Source of the DNA: Eopsaltria australis
Taxonomy: Eukaryota > Chordata > Aves > Passeriformes > Petroicidae
Assembly (NCBI GenBank): GCA_034509425.1
Contig: JAVTVJ010000041.1
Coordinates: forward strand, 1,275,501 to 1,339,500
Direction: 5' to 3'
Length of the DNA stretch: 64,000 nt
Positions 15,378 through 27,016 of the stretch are shown piece by piece (positions within the stretch are counted from its first letter, which is position 1; every line of letters starts with the position of its first letter). The notes below the pieces were generated by a model. That model did not search any database. It saw nothing but the letters and a program-made list of their open reading frames with translations, and was not told the origin of the DNA. Both the position numbers and the translations under genes were made by a program.

Positions 15378-15410
15378 GCTGATTAAAGCCCCCTCCTGGT
15401 ATTAATCAGC
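15378..15410. promoter_or_regulatory. 9-bp inverted repeat of TAATCA homeodomain-like sites
   Basis: GCTGATTAA (15378-15386) and TTAATCAGC (15402-15410) are perfect inverse copies with a 15-bp C-rich spacer. It lies at the end of an AT-rich block (about 15.0-15.45 kb) with many TAAT cores. Confidence 0.4.
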
Positions 15411-18400
15411 ATCTTAGTATCATGTTTCTAATGGAGGCAGCAGTTGCCCTGCTGATATTGTAAGCTTTTTAACAACATCTAAAGTCTGCAGATCACTGCT
15501 GCTGGCAAGAAATAGCTTTGAGGCTCCTATGTACAAGAGCATTGCAAAGATGTCACTTACAGGTGCAGTTTATATGAGCTCCTACAACACATTGTATTTT
15601 AAGCATTTGCTGAAACTTAAAATGTAATAATTACCTTTAATAAGTAGTTACCAGTTTTTAAAAGAAAATCAGAGAACTTTTGGGCCTGGTAACATTTGAT
15701 GCATAGAGACATCTTGGAACCAGGGATCACATGCTGCAGGGAAGGGTTTGTGTGATTGTGAGTGTCTATAAACCATGAAGTCTGTGTGCATGGCTGCTGC
15801 TCTGAGCTGAGCCCAGCCCAGCAGTGATGCTCACAAGCTGACCTGGCAGCTGTGGCACAGCCCAGGCAGAAATGGCCACCTCCAAGGGCTGAGCTGGGCT
15901 GTGGATTTGTCACCTCACCAGGAAATGCCAAGGGAGAGCTGCAGGCAGAGCTGGGGGGAGCACAGTAGCTCACAGCAGCACCCTGGTGCGGCTCCTCAGG
16001 GTGGAAGCCCCTGCTCCTACAACAGCAGGCTGCAGGGAGCACAGGGAGTCTCAGCTGTGGGGTTTAAGGGAGATTGCACTGTTCTCTGCCACAGAAATAT
16101 GTGGAGATGGGGGTGGGGTTTGCTCCCTATCTCCCATAGGGACACTCCTGTAAGGCAGGATTGGAGCCCTGGGCAGGCTCTGAGGGCACAGTGCAGTCCC
16201 TACCACGCTTCTGAGCCTGCTGGGGCTTGCTTTGTTCCTCTGGAGACTTGTTCTCATGTACCATTCAGATTTCACCATGCTCTCCAATTTAGGCACCAAA
16301 CTTGTTTTTTTTCTGCTGGGTGGCAAACCAGCCAAACAAGCGCAAAACAGCAAGAAAACTGGTGTTTAAAAAGGTTTAATAAATGTTATTGTGCAGAGAT
16401 TTTCAAGGAAGGAATGTCCTGGTAAGGCTGACAGGCCAGGCAGATCTTCAGCATCACTTTTGCTAAGCATGAGGCACTTCTCAAGAGTTGTTATCTTGTG
16501 TATTGAAATGATAATAGTCTACACATATGGACATTTACCCAGATCTGGTATTTCTGCTTTAGCACCTGGGAATCCTGTTGGACACTGCTTCCATTTGCTC
16601 TTTGATGTAGCTACCCTAGGGCATTGTGGATGCACAAAATCCTGCAGCTCTCCACCCCTTTTCTCTCTGGATTGCTGTATTAGAAAAGTCTAGCATGCAA
16701 TGCTTAATTCTGTCTTACAAATAAATTTTAGCAAGGCAATATTATCATCACTCCATTGTTGTCACTTTCTCCTTCATAAGCCCCCATCTTTCTTTCCTCA
16801 TCACAGTAACATGTTCATCTAACAACTTCTTCTATGCCTGGACAAATAGTCCCTGCTTTTTTGTAAATAGCTGTTACTAAAATAATGTTTTATTCTTGTC
16901 TTTTGAAGCTCTCTGCCTATCACCATCCACCTCGTTCCTGACGATTATGTGTCATGGCTCACAGGAGACTTGGATGTTTAGACTGTTGTGTTTCATTTAT
17001 CTTACACATTTTTCCAGTAACACGTTCCAAAGGCCATGCTTGTCTGCTGCTTCTGTCCCACAGGTTAATTTGAATTTTGAGTCTTTGGCAGGTGTGTTTG
17101 AAGTTGAATTTTTTCAACTCTAAACAAATACACAGTTGTTTTATTTACTTACATTCTTGATTTTTGAAGTAATCTAATACTCTGATTTTTAATGTATCAT
17201 TTTCCCTCTCTCCATTTTGTTTTAGAATCAACTTCAACTAGAAACTGGTCACTAGAGTCTATTTGTCTGTCTCCCTGACTGTGTTTCCTTGAATGAGAAT
17301 ATTTTTACATCTTTATAAATATTATTTCCTTGTTGATAATCACTGACCATCTAAATACTTCAAACTATTTAGAACGCTAGGGCATATGAATCATGCCCTG
17401 AATACATAGGGCAAATTAGACAAGCAATTTAATCTCTTTTTCTCAGTCAGAATTGGTGGTGTAAGGGCCAGTTTACCCCCCAGAAGAGCCCCCTTTTTTT
17501 TGCAATTTTATGTCTTTTTATTTAGCTATTTCCCATCTGTAACTTGTTCCTGTTCTATTTCCTTCGTGGCCATTGGTGAGGTCAGGATGGTGATTTGAGA
17601 GTGGCTGCTGCCCACCTGCTCCTCAGCCCTTTTGCCCACACTTGCCACCCCTCCCTGCCCCTGTCCAGGGGTTCAGCTGTAATCCATTTCCTTACAAGCC
17701 ACAAGGAAGTCCCTCCTGCCACTGCTTCATCCCACTGGTTCATCAGCAGCTGGCCTGGGATCCTCCAGAGGCTGTTCCAGAGCAGCCACTCTCACAGGCC
17801 CCCTTCCCCTACGTGACAGGAGAATCCACTTCCTGCTTTAAAAGCACCACTGACATTGTGTTTCAGTTAGCAACCAGCCACACATGCCACTTTGCAAAAC
17901 TTCCTCTTTGATCACTGCAGTTGCCTTCATTTTTCTTCCCCACTAATTTGGCGTTGCTGGGTTAAAAGAGGAGAACAAGGAGTTGCCACTGGCTGTGCAT
18001 CTCAGGATGTGAGCAGCAGCTACTGCCCCGAGCAGTGGGATCTGCATCTGAGAAATGGAAAACAGGGACCACATTTCTCCCAGCTTCCTGCAAGAGAGCC
18101 TTAGTAGTGGCATCACCACTGAGTTTCCAGCAGCTGTGTGCATTTTCTGATGGTGGGAATTATAGTTTGGGGACAGAAAACATAATTGTCTTGTCATTTC
18201 CTTTCCCTCCTCCCTCTTAATGAGAAAGTACTATTCTTAGTGATTTTACAGTGACATCTACAAACTTACTTATGAAGTTTTACCACACTGTGCTAAGTGC
18301 TGTGGAATGAGCAGGGTGGGTTTCTTTCAGTGTCATATATTTGCTTACAAGTCTGCAATTCAGCTGCTGAATTCCACACAGAGGAAGCAGAGCTCAAACT

Positions 18401-18816
18401 CAAGTTTCATGCACGTTGTGTCCAGGTACTTCGTAGTTCCTTCCTGAATACCTCACACTCCAGTCCTAATAATTGTCTATTATCAGGAATAAACTTGAGG
18501 GAGTAAACATGCCTAATGGTAGAACCTGTGCTTGCAGAGAGTTTCAGCTTTGGCCAGTCATGGTTTACTTGGAGGCTGTTTACCACCTGAACCTCTGAAC
18601 ACGTGAGCTGAAGCCTCTAGGATCAAGAAGGGCAGAAAGACTGCACATTTCCAGTAGTGAAATGGAAGGGCTTTACTTTAAGCTGAATTTGCCCATGGTA
18701 ATGTCTGCTCCTCACATTTCTTTTGGATTCCTCATAATTTCTTCAGATTCACAAATGTTTGACTAATAATATACACAATGGTCCTGTCAGTCTTAGTGCA
18801 GAGCCTGCATAGCTAT

Positions 18817-18849
18817 AAATTGCATGACATGACAATTATCATGCAATTT
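18817..18849. promoter_or_regulatory. 11-bp inverted repeat with POU/C-EBP-like half-sites
   Basis: AAATTGCATGA (18817-18827) and TCATGCAATTT (18839-18849) are perfect inverse copies around an 11-bp spacer. Each arm has ATGCAAT, close to octamer and C/EBP sites. The flanks are AT-rich and CpG-poor. Confidence 0.45.
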
Positions 18850-20953
18850 GGGGGTTGTGGGAGCTGTAAACATTATAATAATCTGATTTAAATACTCAGT
18901 GCTCCAACAAATTAGGCATGATTACAGTGAGTTGAGTTCTCCCTTGAATGCAAATGCAGCTTCATCCAACTCCAACAGCAATTCCATAAAAGTACACACA
19001 GAGAGCATGTGGCTCATAAAGTGTTTTTAAAAAGGAAAATGTTGTATATATTAATGAACACAAAATAAAACCTAGGGGGAAATATAAATATACTTTGTGA
19101 TGCTTATCTCAGGGATAATTGTTTAGATTTTTACATCTGGAAGAGCTAGCATTTCAAAAGCTAAATATTTGATTTATACAGTTTATTTTATTTATATTAG
19201 GCATTCTCCACGTGTCTGAAATTTATCCCTTTGCTCTGGACCTGCATCACTTGCACCCTTATCTTGGGCTCTGAAGCTGCAGTGCCACACAGGCCTTGCA
19301 GGGGCTCTGTGCACCAGGCAGGAGCTCGGTGTGAGTCCCTCTCTGTGCTTCTCTGGGCTGGCGTTCATCACCTGGAGTCCTGCAGGGTGTAAGAGCTCTA
19401 ACTGTGGCTTGGGAGCCCCAAACCAAGAACAAAACACAGTCCATTTGCCAAAAGCCTCCATTTCTAGGGCAAGAAAAAGAGGATGGAAGGGGAAAGGCAG
19501 GGAATAAAGAGAAAGAATGACAGGATTGATCTGTGCAACTGTGCACACCACTGCGTGTTGTGTTTAGCTGTCTCCTTCCCAGTGTGTGAGGGCTGTGGAG
19601 GGATATCTCTACACAGGCTGGCTTCGTTCTGCACTGGGATAGTTGGCTCAAAACTGAAGGCATATGAAGGATAACATTCCCACTTCAGAGATAAAAGTGC
19701 CTGTGGGCAGCTAGGAGTGCCTGTCTAGAGATGAGGGAGCAGCACAGATGGAGTGGTTTAAACATCCAAATTCTACCCTCTCAGCTTTTTTAATTGTTGT
19801 GTGTTGGAATCCTACAGATGGATGCAGAGCACATCCCAAAGCAGTGATACACCCTGGGTTGTTCAGGAAATGCCAGGAGGAATTTTGTGCTGTTGCTGAC
19901 AGCTGAGCCCCTGCAGCACAAGAAGGGTGTCCCTTGTCATCCTGATAGAGAGGGGACATCACTGTGGGCACTCTAAAAGGTACAACTGAGAGGGGAAAGC
20001 CCAGGCTACTTCTGTACATGGCAGGGAGCTGCCAGTGGAAATCAGAGCAGTTCCTAAGATACCCATTTCCTTCCCACTGTGGGCAGACACAGCCTTGTGA
20101 CTTTCCTCCCTTTCCCCATCTCCATTAAAATACCCTGGCTGTGATGGACAGGCCTGGAAGTGGGGCTGCACATTTCCCTCTGCAGCTGAGCCAGCTGCTT
20201 GTGCAGATTCCTGTGCACCTCTGAGGGGACACCAGTGGCCTGTGCTGGACAGTCCAGCGTGGAGGGTTCCAGAGCAGCACAGGCACCGCTGCCCCCCTGA
20301 CCTGGCCCATCACTTGAGCTGTGCCTGGGCTGGGGCACTGCACAGCCTTCCAGCAGCAACAGAAGCTAAAATGAATTAAGTACCAGCCCCTTGCATATCT
20401 GCTATAAGCAGAAACATTTGCAGTGATCAGTCAGCAGTTTATTGGCTAAGATCAACAACTGAGATAACTACAAATAAGTGGCTTTGCAGCCTTTTCTTCT
20501 AGCATGTCTTTTGCAATCAGTATGAATTATTGCAGTGGGTTTCAAGAGGTACAAAGAAAGTTCAGCTAACAAGCAAATAGATATAAAAGGAAAGGATAAA
20601 GGGAAAGCCAATGTTAATGGCTTTTCCTTACCAAAGACAGCTGGAGTTCATAACCGTATCACTATTAGTCTGCACAGTGTCATTGTCAGTCTGAAGACAA
20701 AAAAAATCAACATGCTGTTTTCTTTTTTCTTTGAGAAGAGAAGAATGCAAGAACTAGATTAGGATAGATGAGTTCAAATATCTAGTCTGATGGCAAATTA
20801 CATTGGGATCAGAGAAATGAAAATGCTGGATGGAGTCTGATCAGCAATTCCACATTTACTAGAACTCCTGTAGTGCTGTTGTTCTCTCCTGGGATGCTGT
20901 GATCCTCAGTGCTGTCCTGACTGTTCATTTCTTTTAGGACATGGTTTCAAAAG

Positions 20954-21060
20954 TGAAATCTTGTGGAGAGGCTGGCCCCATTTTAACCAGAATATTTTGT
21001 GCCGCGGAACTGAAATTTTGTGGAGAGATTGACCCCATTTTAGCCAGGATATTTTGTGCC
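20954..21060. repeat. 57-bp-period tandem duplication, diverged
   Basis: The 50-bp blocks 20954-21003 and 21011-21060 (both starting TGAAAT and ending ATATTTTGTGCC) differ at six positions, about 88 percent identity, with a 7-bp spacer. No coding content. Confidence 0.9.
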
Positions 21061-21123
21061 ATGACTGCAACTGCTTTCATTATTTAGAGACAGTGTTCAA
21101 ATAGTCTTTAAGAAAGAACCCAG

Positions 21124-21159
21124 TTCTAAACCAGTTCTTGCTTCTAAACCAGTTCTTGC
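21124..21159. repeat. 18-bp perfect direct repeat
   Basis: TTCTAAACCAGTTCTTGC occurs twice back to back, 65 bp after the 57-bp-period duplication. Confidence 0.93.
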
Positions 21160-22322
21160 TCATGATCAACAGCCCAACACAGCCCAAGGGAGAACTCAGC
21201 TGGTGATGGTACAGTGTGTGTCAGAGTATGGTGGAAAAAAACCTTATTCCCAATGATGACTTATTATAACTTTTTTTTTTCTACAAGTAGGGACTTTTTG
21301 ACCAGATTAGAGCACGGATAATGTCGCTGTCTCTAAAAGCACCTTTCCAGTAGTTCCTGTGCAGGCAGCATGATAACTCTTGCAAGTCAAATGAAAACCT
21401 CACAACTTTTTTTTTAAAGCTTTGGTTCCTTGGCTGAATGATTAGGTGAAAATCTTAGCTTTCATAAAGGTAAACATCTTATTTTATGAAGATAGATATG
21501 GAGAAAAAAACTTGGTTATATATAATTTTATCATATCAGGAAATACCAGGCTAAGAAGAAACTGAAATCTATTCTATTTTTTAGAACACTCCTGAATTTT
21601 TAGATTGACCTAATTGTATTTAATTCTTGGTTTTGCATACTGAAAGTGTAGAAATTTAAAATTATTTCTTCATACACTATTACATGAGATAGTGCTATTT
21701 GAATCCACTTTAATTGAAGAATTTGATGAACTGGAATTGCAAAAATATAAACTGTTGTTTTATTGCTTGATAAATAAATTATGAGATGGGAATATACCAT
21801 ATTCCTTTTCTGAGAATTACTTAAGAAATACCTGATTGCACGCAATGTAGAAAGTGGATCTTTTAATTTTTTATTAATGCACATACTTCTTATCCTAAGA
21901 TAACTTATGTCCAAAGGAGGAGAGGGGGAAAAAGGTGAATTTTCAGTATTTTTTCCACATTTAAGAAAAGAGCCCAGAATCTCTTGATAATGTAGTGATT
22001 GGCCCTAGAAGGGAAAGAAATTACATGTCTTGTTCTGGAAAGGCCTTGGAAGAAACCTTCTCATGGCAGAGGGTGTCTCCTAGGGTTCCTGTGGCCCTTC
22101 CCAGAGGCTCAGCTCAATCCTGGGACTGGCCATCACTCCTGGATGCATCCTTTGTCTTGGCTCTCAGGCTGTGCTGTGCTGCTGTCTGCTTCTGAGACTG
22201 AATTTCCCAACCTCTCAACTGGCAGTGGAATCAGCACTGATTTTAGTGTGTGCGCTTTTCCACTTCTATTTATGGATCGAAATTAAAAAAGAAAGAAAGA
22301 AAATAGGCTTCTAAAACAGCTA

Positions 22323-22339
22323 CTGCCACCTAGTGTCAC
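22323..22339 (-). promoter_or_regulatory. CTCF-like site
   Basis: The minus strand reads GTGACACTAGGTGGCAG. CACTAGGTGGCAG agrees with the CTCF core CCASYAGRKGGCA except at the first base. It is in the same orientation as the site at 43.8 kb. Binding is inferred from the motif only. Confidence 0.5.
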
Positions 22340-24499
22340 ACCGGACCCAGAAAATCCCACACGGCAGCTCGAGCTTCTTCCCACTGGAAAAATCCTCGAC
22401 AGTAAATCCAATTTCCATTGATTTCAATTGGCACTGACTTCCTCAGACATTAATGTTACAGCTTGCATAGCAAAACCTATGTATTTTCCACCAGGGAAAT
22501 AGTTCTACATAGGAGACTCGAGGATGTGTGTGCGTTGATGTGATGACAGAGTTTAATTCCATCCTGCACCTTTACACTTTTGCAGAGGTGGACATGACTT
22601 GGCAGCCTGTGGCAGGGGTGTTGCAGGTGAAGAAATGTGTCTACCTGCTCATTTACCAGCTTCAGAAAGCTGCCTCTCAGCAACATAAAACCTTTTAAAA
22701 TGTGTTTGCCACACCGAGTTAAATACCACCATTCATTTTAGCGTATTTTAAAGCACTGTAATAAGTATTTTACACCTGATTTTCTTATGGTGGAAAATCC
22801 TTAAAGTAAAGCTTAGCACAAGGAATTTGTGATGCAGCATTTTGTTCAGAATGATACAACTCCTAATGATCCTTCATGTTGAATAAAAACTATTATGAGA
22901 CAAGGCACACCAGAAAATATTAATTACACTTCTTGGTGCTTGTGGCAATAATTCTGATTGAAATGAATTGCATCATTTATTAATATGAGGCTTGATACAC
23001 TGTGTGGTGTTAAATAGCCTTTCTACAAGACAAAAGCTCAATGGGAACAGTATTATCAGCACTCACCTCTTAAGGCTGGATGCTGAAAGCTAAGTAAGAT
23101 TATCTCTGTCTGGTCTGGGGTTTTATGAGCAATGGAATCCACAGAGATTCTTGCAAATACTTTGGGCTCAGCTAGTGCCTGTTCTCTGAGATCCTTGGTG
23201 GTCTTAGAAATTAAGTAATCCTCCAAATACTTCTCTATTAACCTGGTGTGTATGATAGAATGTATTTTGTAGACTCTTAGAGCAAGGTGTGCAAGCTGAC
23301 ACTGACAGGACACACGGGTGTGATCACAGGAAACGCTCTCTGGAGCAGGTACTTTGTTGCTGTGTTAGCTGTAGAGCAAGGCCCAGAGTCCAAAAGTCTT
23401 CTCTGTGTTTCCTGTTCTTGGATCAGCACTCTCCTCAAATTACTGTAGAAGGATTTAGAAAATGAAAGGAAGTGGGGCATTAATAGTCATGGCTATGGAA
23501 ATAGTAGGAATTGTCAGGAGCCATGAGTGGACACTCCATTTGCTCCTCAGAGGACTGCAGAGTAATGGCCAACACAACACAGACACATCTAGAGCAGCTT
23601 GTGACCTCTCCATTGATGACAAGGTAGTGACTGAAGTAAATGAAGTTAAGGAATGTTTGAATACCATCTTCTTTCACATCTTAGTGACTGTCAGCAGATC
23701 TGGGGAAGTCTAGAACTGCAACCTGAGAATATTCGATGAACTGCAAAGGGCATGAAAACTGGCAGAGCTGCTGATGCAGGGAAATGCTGAGCAGCTGTTG
23801 AATTTTCAGCTGAATTGGCACAGTGGCACTGAGAGGTTAAAGGACTATTCACAAACCCTTCCTTCCCAGTGCTTTGGAAAAGTGAGATACATTTTCTCTT
23901 ACACAACATCTTGATTGATGCTCCACATAATGTCCTGCTGTTGTGCTGGCATTGCTCACCACAATGTCATAATCTGGCCCTCTGTATGAGTCTTACACAG
24001 ACATTAACAAGGCTTTTGCAGTTGGAAGAGACAGGTGCATCTGAGGTTAATGCTGAATTTATTGCCTGATTGTCTTTCCAAGCCTACCAGTAGGGAAAGA
24101 GCAATAAAGACATATCTATTCTGTTTTTCTTCACTAAAAATAACTCTCAGTTTTAAACAACTTTTTTTTCATCCTCAGGGTACAGTTTGAGACAGTCTTG
24201 AAATATTTTAGAACTTACTGAACAAATATGTCCTTACTCTACCCTCTCAAAACATCCACAAATGTTTTAACCTCCTGGTTTATCTCTTGACATATTTTGG
24301 CCTAATCACATACAGAAACAGGAGGTTTAAAAAATGTTCTCTGTTTCTGCAAGCTACATTGTAAATACTCACAATGTTGGTCATTCTGATTATCCTGATC
24401 TATGGATACAGTCCAGCACCACATTACACTCAAAAAGAGAATGTTTGCAAATCTGTATGGATGGATTCAAGTCTTTCAGCTACAGGTGATACTAAGCTT

Positions 24500-24522
24500 T
24501 AAAAAAAAAAATAAAAAAAAAA
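24500..24522. repeat. A-rich run
   Basis: Two A runs of about ten separated by a single T, downstream of AAGCTTT. No retroposon body was recognised upstream. Confidence 0.85.
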
Positions 24523-24573
24523 TCTGTGCACACAGGTAGAGCTAATCATAGTATCTGTAAGGGATTTCCTGGC

Positions 24574-24717
24574 AGCCTGACAAACAAAAATATGACTGTT
24601 TTCTGCTAAGATGTAAAGTTAAAACCAGCCTGGAAACTGTGGTTATAAAATTAGCCTGACAAACAAAAATATGACTGTTTTCTGCTAAGATGTAAAGTTA
24701 AAACCAGCCTGGAAACT
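24574..24717. repeat. Exact 65-bp tandem duplication (79-bp period)
   Basis: 24574-24638 (AGCCTGACAAACAAAAATAT ... AGCCTGGAAACT) recurs without any mismatch at 24653-24717, separated by a 14-bp spacer. Complete identity in neutral-looking AT-rich DNA indicates a recent duplication or a copy-number polymorphism. Confidence 0.95.
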
Positions 24718-25020
24718 TCTGTGAAATAAAATGCATTCATATTAGTTTTATTTTGCAACACTATTAGTATACTGCACATGATGCTTGAACAGATGTCATA
24801 GAGTCAGCTGTCAGTATAACACCTTACATTTTTACTGTAATTTTATGAAAATCTGTGAGTGAATTTAAATTTTCAGTAAGCCTGAGGAATCAAAACTGGA
24901 TAGGCCACAAAAACCATGAGGTTTTGTATCAGGAGATCTAGAAGAGGATTGTTGGGTTGGGCTCTCCATGAGGTTTTTCTGGAGTTTATGTTCTGCCTTT
25001 CAAGCAGGAGGAATTTAAAT

Positions 25021-25075
25021 GAACCCTTTCCCTTTCTTTTTCTTTTTCTTTTTCTTTTTTTTTTTTTTTTTTTCT
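25021..25075. repeat. Polypyrimidine (CTTTTT)n/T-run
   Basis: CCCTTTCCC followed by four CTTTTT-type units and a T run of about 20. A continuous pyrimidine strand of over 40 bp. Confidence 0.94.
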
Positions 25076-26949
25076 GATTAAAAACTGAGACAAATAAGCA
25101 AAGAACTAAAGCTTTAAATAACTAAAATATCATAGGACACTGAACTCTTTGGACATGACAACACTAAGTCAAACAAGCTTGCTATTGTTTTGTACAGACA
25201 CATCCCTATTTTTAATTTTTTTAAAAAAATCAGGGCCAGATTGTGTTTTGCACATCCAAACCCATATTGAATAGTGGGGAAAGATCCATCAAATCGTTTC
25301 CATTCTTCCTGTGGTCAGTGACACAAAGGGAACCCAAATGATGTTATAGGAGTGTCAAGTGTTTTTGTTTGTTTTGCAGGGTTGTGGTTATTGACAGTCC
25401 ACAGTCAAAGAGAGGCACAGAGGAGCCCTCAGAGTACCTGTTGTAGTTCAATCTCTTTCCCTGATTTCAGAGCACATTTTTACTTCAAAACAAGAATTTA
25501 AAAGCCTCGAAAGAGATAAGAGGTTTTTTTTGAGAGCAGTCCTAATTGTCTAGCTCCTAACTTGGACAGGGGTGTGTCCAGTGCAGGCTGTGCCTGGTGA
25601 ACGTGTGCTGTGGGACGAAGAAGGAGTCATTCAAGCTCTTGGGAGAGCCCTGCTCTGACCATGTTTGGAGGTAGCAATTTCCCATTTTGATTTGTTACAG
25701 CACTGTGAGTTTTGAATTAATCAGCATCAGTTGTGATTTGGACAATTCAGCTCTGCACAGGAGCAATCTTTAAAAAAATTTCTCTTTTTAGAGTCTATGT
25801 TCTCATATTTTGACCTGGTAAAAAAAAAAAAAAGGAAGAATAAGCAACATTTCTACTTTTTTAGCCATGTGCTCAGATTTTTAGCTTAGATCATGCTTTC
25901 AACATTCAGCTGCAGTACATCAATCTGGTTAGTGGGAGCAGAAGCACCAGAGCTCTGGCTTTATAGGCTCTGGATAGACCACTAAAAATAAACAGTGTCC
26001 CCTTGAAAGAATTTATAATCTATATAGACTTACACAGAGCAGAAGAATAATATCTTACATATAACTAACTAAAGGTAAAACAAAGGTTTTAACCTTTACT
26101 TTGTGATTTTAAAAATTATGATACCTACAGAGAGGCAGGAGCAGAAGTTGTAAATGATGACATCTCACTCTTCCATGTAGTGTGGCAGTGGAGACAGGTA
26201 ATGCTTTTTGGCTGGGTGGTTCAAATAAGATGCTTCAGACACATATCTCCCAAAAAGCTCATGAAAGAAATGTGGATCTTCACGGCCATGGATTTTTGGA
26301 TACAAAGGAATTGGTCCCCTAAAAGTCTATGACACCTTTTCTAATCTTGAGTTGGACATTTATGTGAGCATTGAAAGCTGGTGGGGGATCATCTGGCATG
26401 GTTCTCTCTGAGTGTTTTCCTGTTTTTGCTGCCTCCCTGCCCCTTGTACCTGCCTTCATTCTGCTTTATTTGTCAAGTGCCTGTTCAGGCTTATTCACTC
26501 TTCTTTTTTTAAAATTTTTAAATTTTTTTTTTTTTACTTGTAGCAGTTGAATGATAAATTATCTCACAAAGGTTGCTCCTCTCATTATTTTTATTGATTT
26601 CTGTCAATTCGTAGCAGAAGTTATTCATGGCACAGGCATTCTAGATTGATTCAACAGAAGGCTATCAAATACACTCTAATGAAAAAGCTAACCTGACATT
26701 TCATCACTTAAACTTGCATTTAACTCTTAGGCATGAGCAGTCCCACAGGCTGTCCACTGGAGGTACTTGTGTTACCTGAGCTGAAAGCACCAGAGGATAA
26801 AATACTGTACAATCTAACCAATATATTAAGGACAGAAATAGAGACAGAAGGCTACAGGAGCCTTGTTCCAGAGATGTATTTGTTAATTAGAGGAGAATTA
26901 GTGTGTTCCGTGAATTTTTTAGCTTGGAATGAAATAAAAGGATTGTCAG

Positions 26950-27016
26950 AGGGGTTTGGAACAAAATGACTTTTGAGGTCCCTTCCAACCCGAACCATTC
27001 TGTGATTCTATGATTC
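26950..27016 (+). mobile_element. CR1 LINE 3' end (5'-truncated)
   Basis: The block GGTTTGGAACAAAATGAC, TTTTGAGGTCCCTTCCAACC and ATTCTGTGATTCTATGATT matches the 3' terminus of chicken-repeat-1 elements, including the short ATTCTATG-type terminal repeats used instead of poly(A). Only about 65 bp can be recognised, so the copy is severely 5'-truncated, as most CR1 copies are. It is diverged and not active. Confidence 0.88.

Larger units (their letters stand above)
1..20953. other. Non-coding stretch, no gene seen
   Basis: No exon with recognisable protein similarity, no long protein-like frame and no RNA gene was seen on either strand. It contains the CArG palindrome (6.2 kb), the inverted repeats at 15.4 and 18.8 kb and scattered G/C-richer patches (about 2.65-2.9, 7.8-7.9, 13.9-14.2 and 15.8-16.1 kb) without promoter signals. 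It could be intergenic or lie inside a large intron of a neighbour such as NKD1; the window does not decide. Confidence 0.6.

Noticed and set aside
26733..26969. 78-codon open frame
   Set aside because: It runs into the CR1 3' end and has no similarity that I recognise.
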